From positions 1 to 64,000 of the forward strand of contig SKCR01017741.1 of NCBI GenBank assembly GCA_019454045.1: a stretch of DNA of 64,000 nt, in the 5' to 3' direction. The translations under genes and the position numbers were made by a program. How positions within the stretch are numbered: the stretch's first letter is position 1; the number at the start of each line of letters is the position of its first letter. This document shows, one piece after another, positions 62,018-64,000 of this stretch. Origin of the DNA: Zanthoxylum bungeanum. Lineage: Eukaryota; Streptophyta; Magnoliopsida; Sapindales; Rutaceae. The notes beneath the pieces are model-generated. The model made no database searches, was not told where the DNA came from, and worked only from the letters and a program-made list of their open reading frames with translations.

Positions 62018-64000
62018 TGTAACATCCTGGATTATTTTAAAATATTAGCGTGAATTTTATTCGCGTGTGGGGTCGCGTCTGAACGAGAGTTAAATTTAAT
62101 TGTAAAATGAGAATTTTTCAATAAATTAATTATAAGTCAATAATAATTAAACTAGAGGGATTCAATTGAGATTAGCCAGTAAATAATAGCTAGTTGTTTC
62201 TACACACCCACACGTGTCACACACACACGCACACATTTAATTAATTAACAACACACACAGCACCAAAAAAAAAAAAGAAAGAAAGAAATAGAAAGAACGT
62301 AAAACAGGAAGCAGAGGAGGAAGAAAATTCGAGAGAGGCCGAGAGAGAAGGGAAAAGCCAAGAAATAGAGATTGAGAGAGAGAGAGGAGGGGGAAAGAGA
62401 GGGAAACGAGAGAGGAGGAAGAAGAAGGGGAAGGCTGAGAGAGAGAATTTGGGAGAAAACCGATAGAGAGAAGGAAGAGATCGAGAGAAATCGAGAAGAG
62501 GGGAGAGAGAGACCGAACCAGAAGAGAAGAGAAGAAAGATTGAAAAGAAAAACCGAAAATAAGAAGATCGAAGGAAGAGAGAAAGGAAGATGCTTATAGT
62601 AAGTAATCTATGCCATGATTTCCTTGAATTTTTGCATTTGATTTCTTTAGGGCTTTGATTTGATTTTTTTTTTTTAAAATTGATTCAAAAATTGGATTGT
62701 GGGTGTGATAGAGTGTTAAGCTTAGGAGACCATTTGAGTAAGAAAACAAGATTGAGTAAGGTAAGAAAATTTGGTTGGGTTGCGATTCGGCAGCAAGTAT
62801 GATTAATTTCGGTTTTTGTTTTATGAAGATGTGTTATTGTTATGTTGGAATGCATGCAAATTTTGGCTGAGTTAACTGGAGTAAATAGGGCAGTGAGTTT
62901 GTGAAAATAGGCAGTATATTCGGTTCCAGTGAAACCTGAACTGACTCTAATATTTCGATTCTAATTACCATCGACTTCATGGATCAAGTTCAATCAAATC
63001 CAAATCAGTGAGTGTAGTATATGTTTTTCAGAAAATCTAATTTGATTTAGTTGTTGTCTATCTTTAATTAAGAGTTTGTTATACTTGTGATTTAGCTTCG
63101 AGGTTTGATACTGGTTAACAATGTTATCGATTACTTCGTGCAGCATTATTATTATTTGGTAAATATTGGATTTATAAACAAATATATTTGGATAGAATTT
63201 ATGGATTTTAGAATGAGGTTCAGTGAATTATTAGTTTGATATGAGAAATATTTTTGATAATATTGATATTTGAAAATGACTTCTAGGACTTAAATTGTTT
63301 TTTTTTTTAAAATATGCCTCGTATACTTGATTTTGGAGTTGACAGATTAAGAAACGCCTAAGAATTCATGTTTATAGCTATTTGAGATGATAAAGTGCGA
63401 AAATTTATAAATCAAAGTATTTATTTGTAAGTGATGATGTGTTTTATATGTTAACTAGAATTTTAGTCTTTGATAAGTAAGGTTATGTTTTAAAGTTCAA
63501 TTCGGTTTTAGCATTGAATATTTACACTGAACTTTTGTAGTAATGGAAAAGCAGGAAATGAAAATTAGACTTTGCAAAATTGCGGGAAAAAAAAAATGTT
63601 TAGTATATATTGATAACTCTGGAAAATGGTTAAGTAAGCCTATTGATGAAGTAGATGTTATTGTGTGACTGTAAGAAATCAGTAAGTAATGTGAGTGGAT
63701 GAACAAGTTGAATATGTATATCAAGTTATGCAATCGTTTATATTAGTTAGGTGGGAATATGCGAATATAAGTTATTTGTTGGATTGTTTTGTAAGCCGTT
63801 GATATTATTGGTCATGAAAGTAAGCTAAGCTTTGATTTTGTAAACTTGTATGAAGCATGTATGATTTCAAGCACATAAGCATAAAATAAAGGCTTCATAT
63901 ATCATTTAATCGTAGGAATGCATGAGCATATATGCTTTTTATGATTTTTAGAAATTGATAAAGAATGTTTTGGATTTCAAAGTGTTTTAAAAGAAAAGTT
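62018..64000. mobile_element. 5' part of a long LTR (gypsy/chromovirus-like), running out of the window
   Basis: Starts tgtaacatcctgg directly after gaaac (62013-62017). It contains an (ac)n stretch near 62190-62260 and a purine-rich tract (62262-62592), both typical of the 5' region of large plant gypsy LTRs. The rest is AT-rich. No gene; the 62372-62599 frame is a purine-tract artefact. The end sequence is complementary to the LTR end at 1782. Confidence 0.6.
62262..62592. repeat. Purine-rich tract of about 330 bases
   Basis: An almost uninterrupted run of a and g on the + strand (gaga, ggaag, agaaag repeats) with few pyrimidines. It could form triplex/H-DNA and would be a polypurine leader in an LTR transcript. 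Confidence 0.85.

Noticed and set aside
62372..62599. 75-residue open frame rich in R, E, K and G
   Set aside because: It is a by-product of the purine tract in an LTR; low complexity and no domain.

Overview
This window is nuclear DNA of a flowering plant, most likely a eudicot; I cannot name the species. The evidence is a 15-exon gene with GT-AG introns, a plant-type TBC (Rab-GAP) protein, and a dense load of plant LTR retrotransposons (Ty1/copia and a Tat-type Ty3/gypsy) with hAT-like and foldback elements. Only one host gene looks nearly complete.

Layout. (1) 1-1782 is the 3' end of a long LTR that ends in a TGTTACA-type terminus. (2) 1783-10830 is a TBC1D15/GYP7-like Rab-GAP gene on the + strand, with a foldback MITE just upstream and further MITEs in its introns. 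(3) 10831-14095 is AT-rich intergenic DNA. (4) 14096-49556 is a nested stack of transposons. A decayed copia (here 'copia-C', minus strand) is split by a Tat-lineage gypsy (15027-47745, + strand, TSD attaa). The antisense gene of that gypsy is split by a second copia ('copia-D', 25555-45001, minus strand). Copia-D is in turn split by a 2.1-kb element with 9-bp TSDs (38086-40227) and by a third copia ('copia-B1', 25866-36367). One LTR of B1 carries a small hAT element (27039-27436). A further hAT-like element inside the gypsy (17772-18714) carries an intron-containing piece of a mitochondrial SSB gene. (5) 49603-60920 is a second, truncated copy of the TBC gene. It is a clear pseudogene, interrupted in exon 7 by 'copia-B2' (52486-60299, TSD atcag). 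(6) 60921-62017 is a second copy of the copia-C gag and LTR. (7) 62018-64000 is the 5' part of an LTR whose terminal bases match the one at 1-1782.

How it fits together. The order [TBC gene - copia-C] occurs twice, so the window appears to be a tandem segmental duplication. The pentamer gaaac lies directly after the LTR end at 1782 and directly before the LTR start at 62018. At 49603 the same pentamer joins copia-C flank to TBC upstream DNA with no LTR between, so 49603 reads as the empty site of that insertion. The second TBC copy has a nonsense codon, a frameshift, a lost acceptor and a 3' truncation. It nevertheless keeps one G at the exon-5 donor that the first copy lacks, so the otherwise good first copy also appears frameshifted there, either by real mutation or by assembly error.

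The most interesting cargo is in the gypsy: an antisense, TATA-driven, intron-bearing gene for a plant mobile domain (PMD) protein, and the transposed mtSSB fragment.
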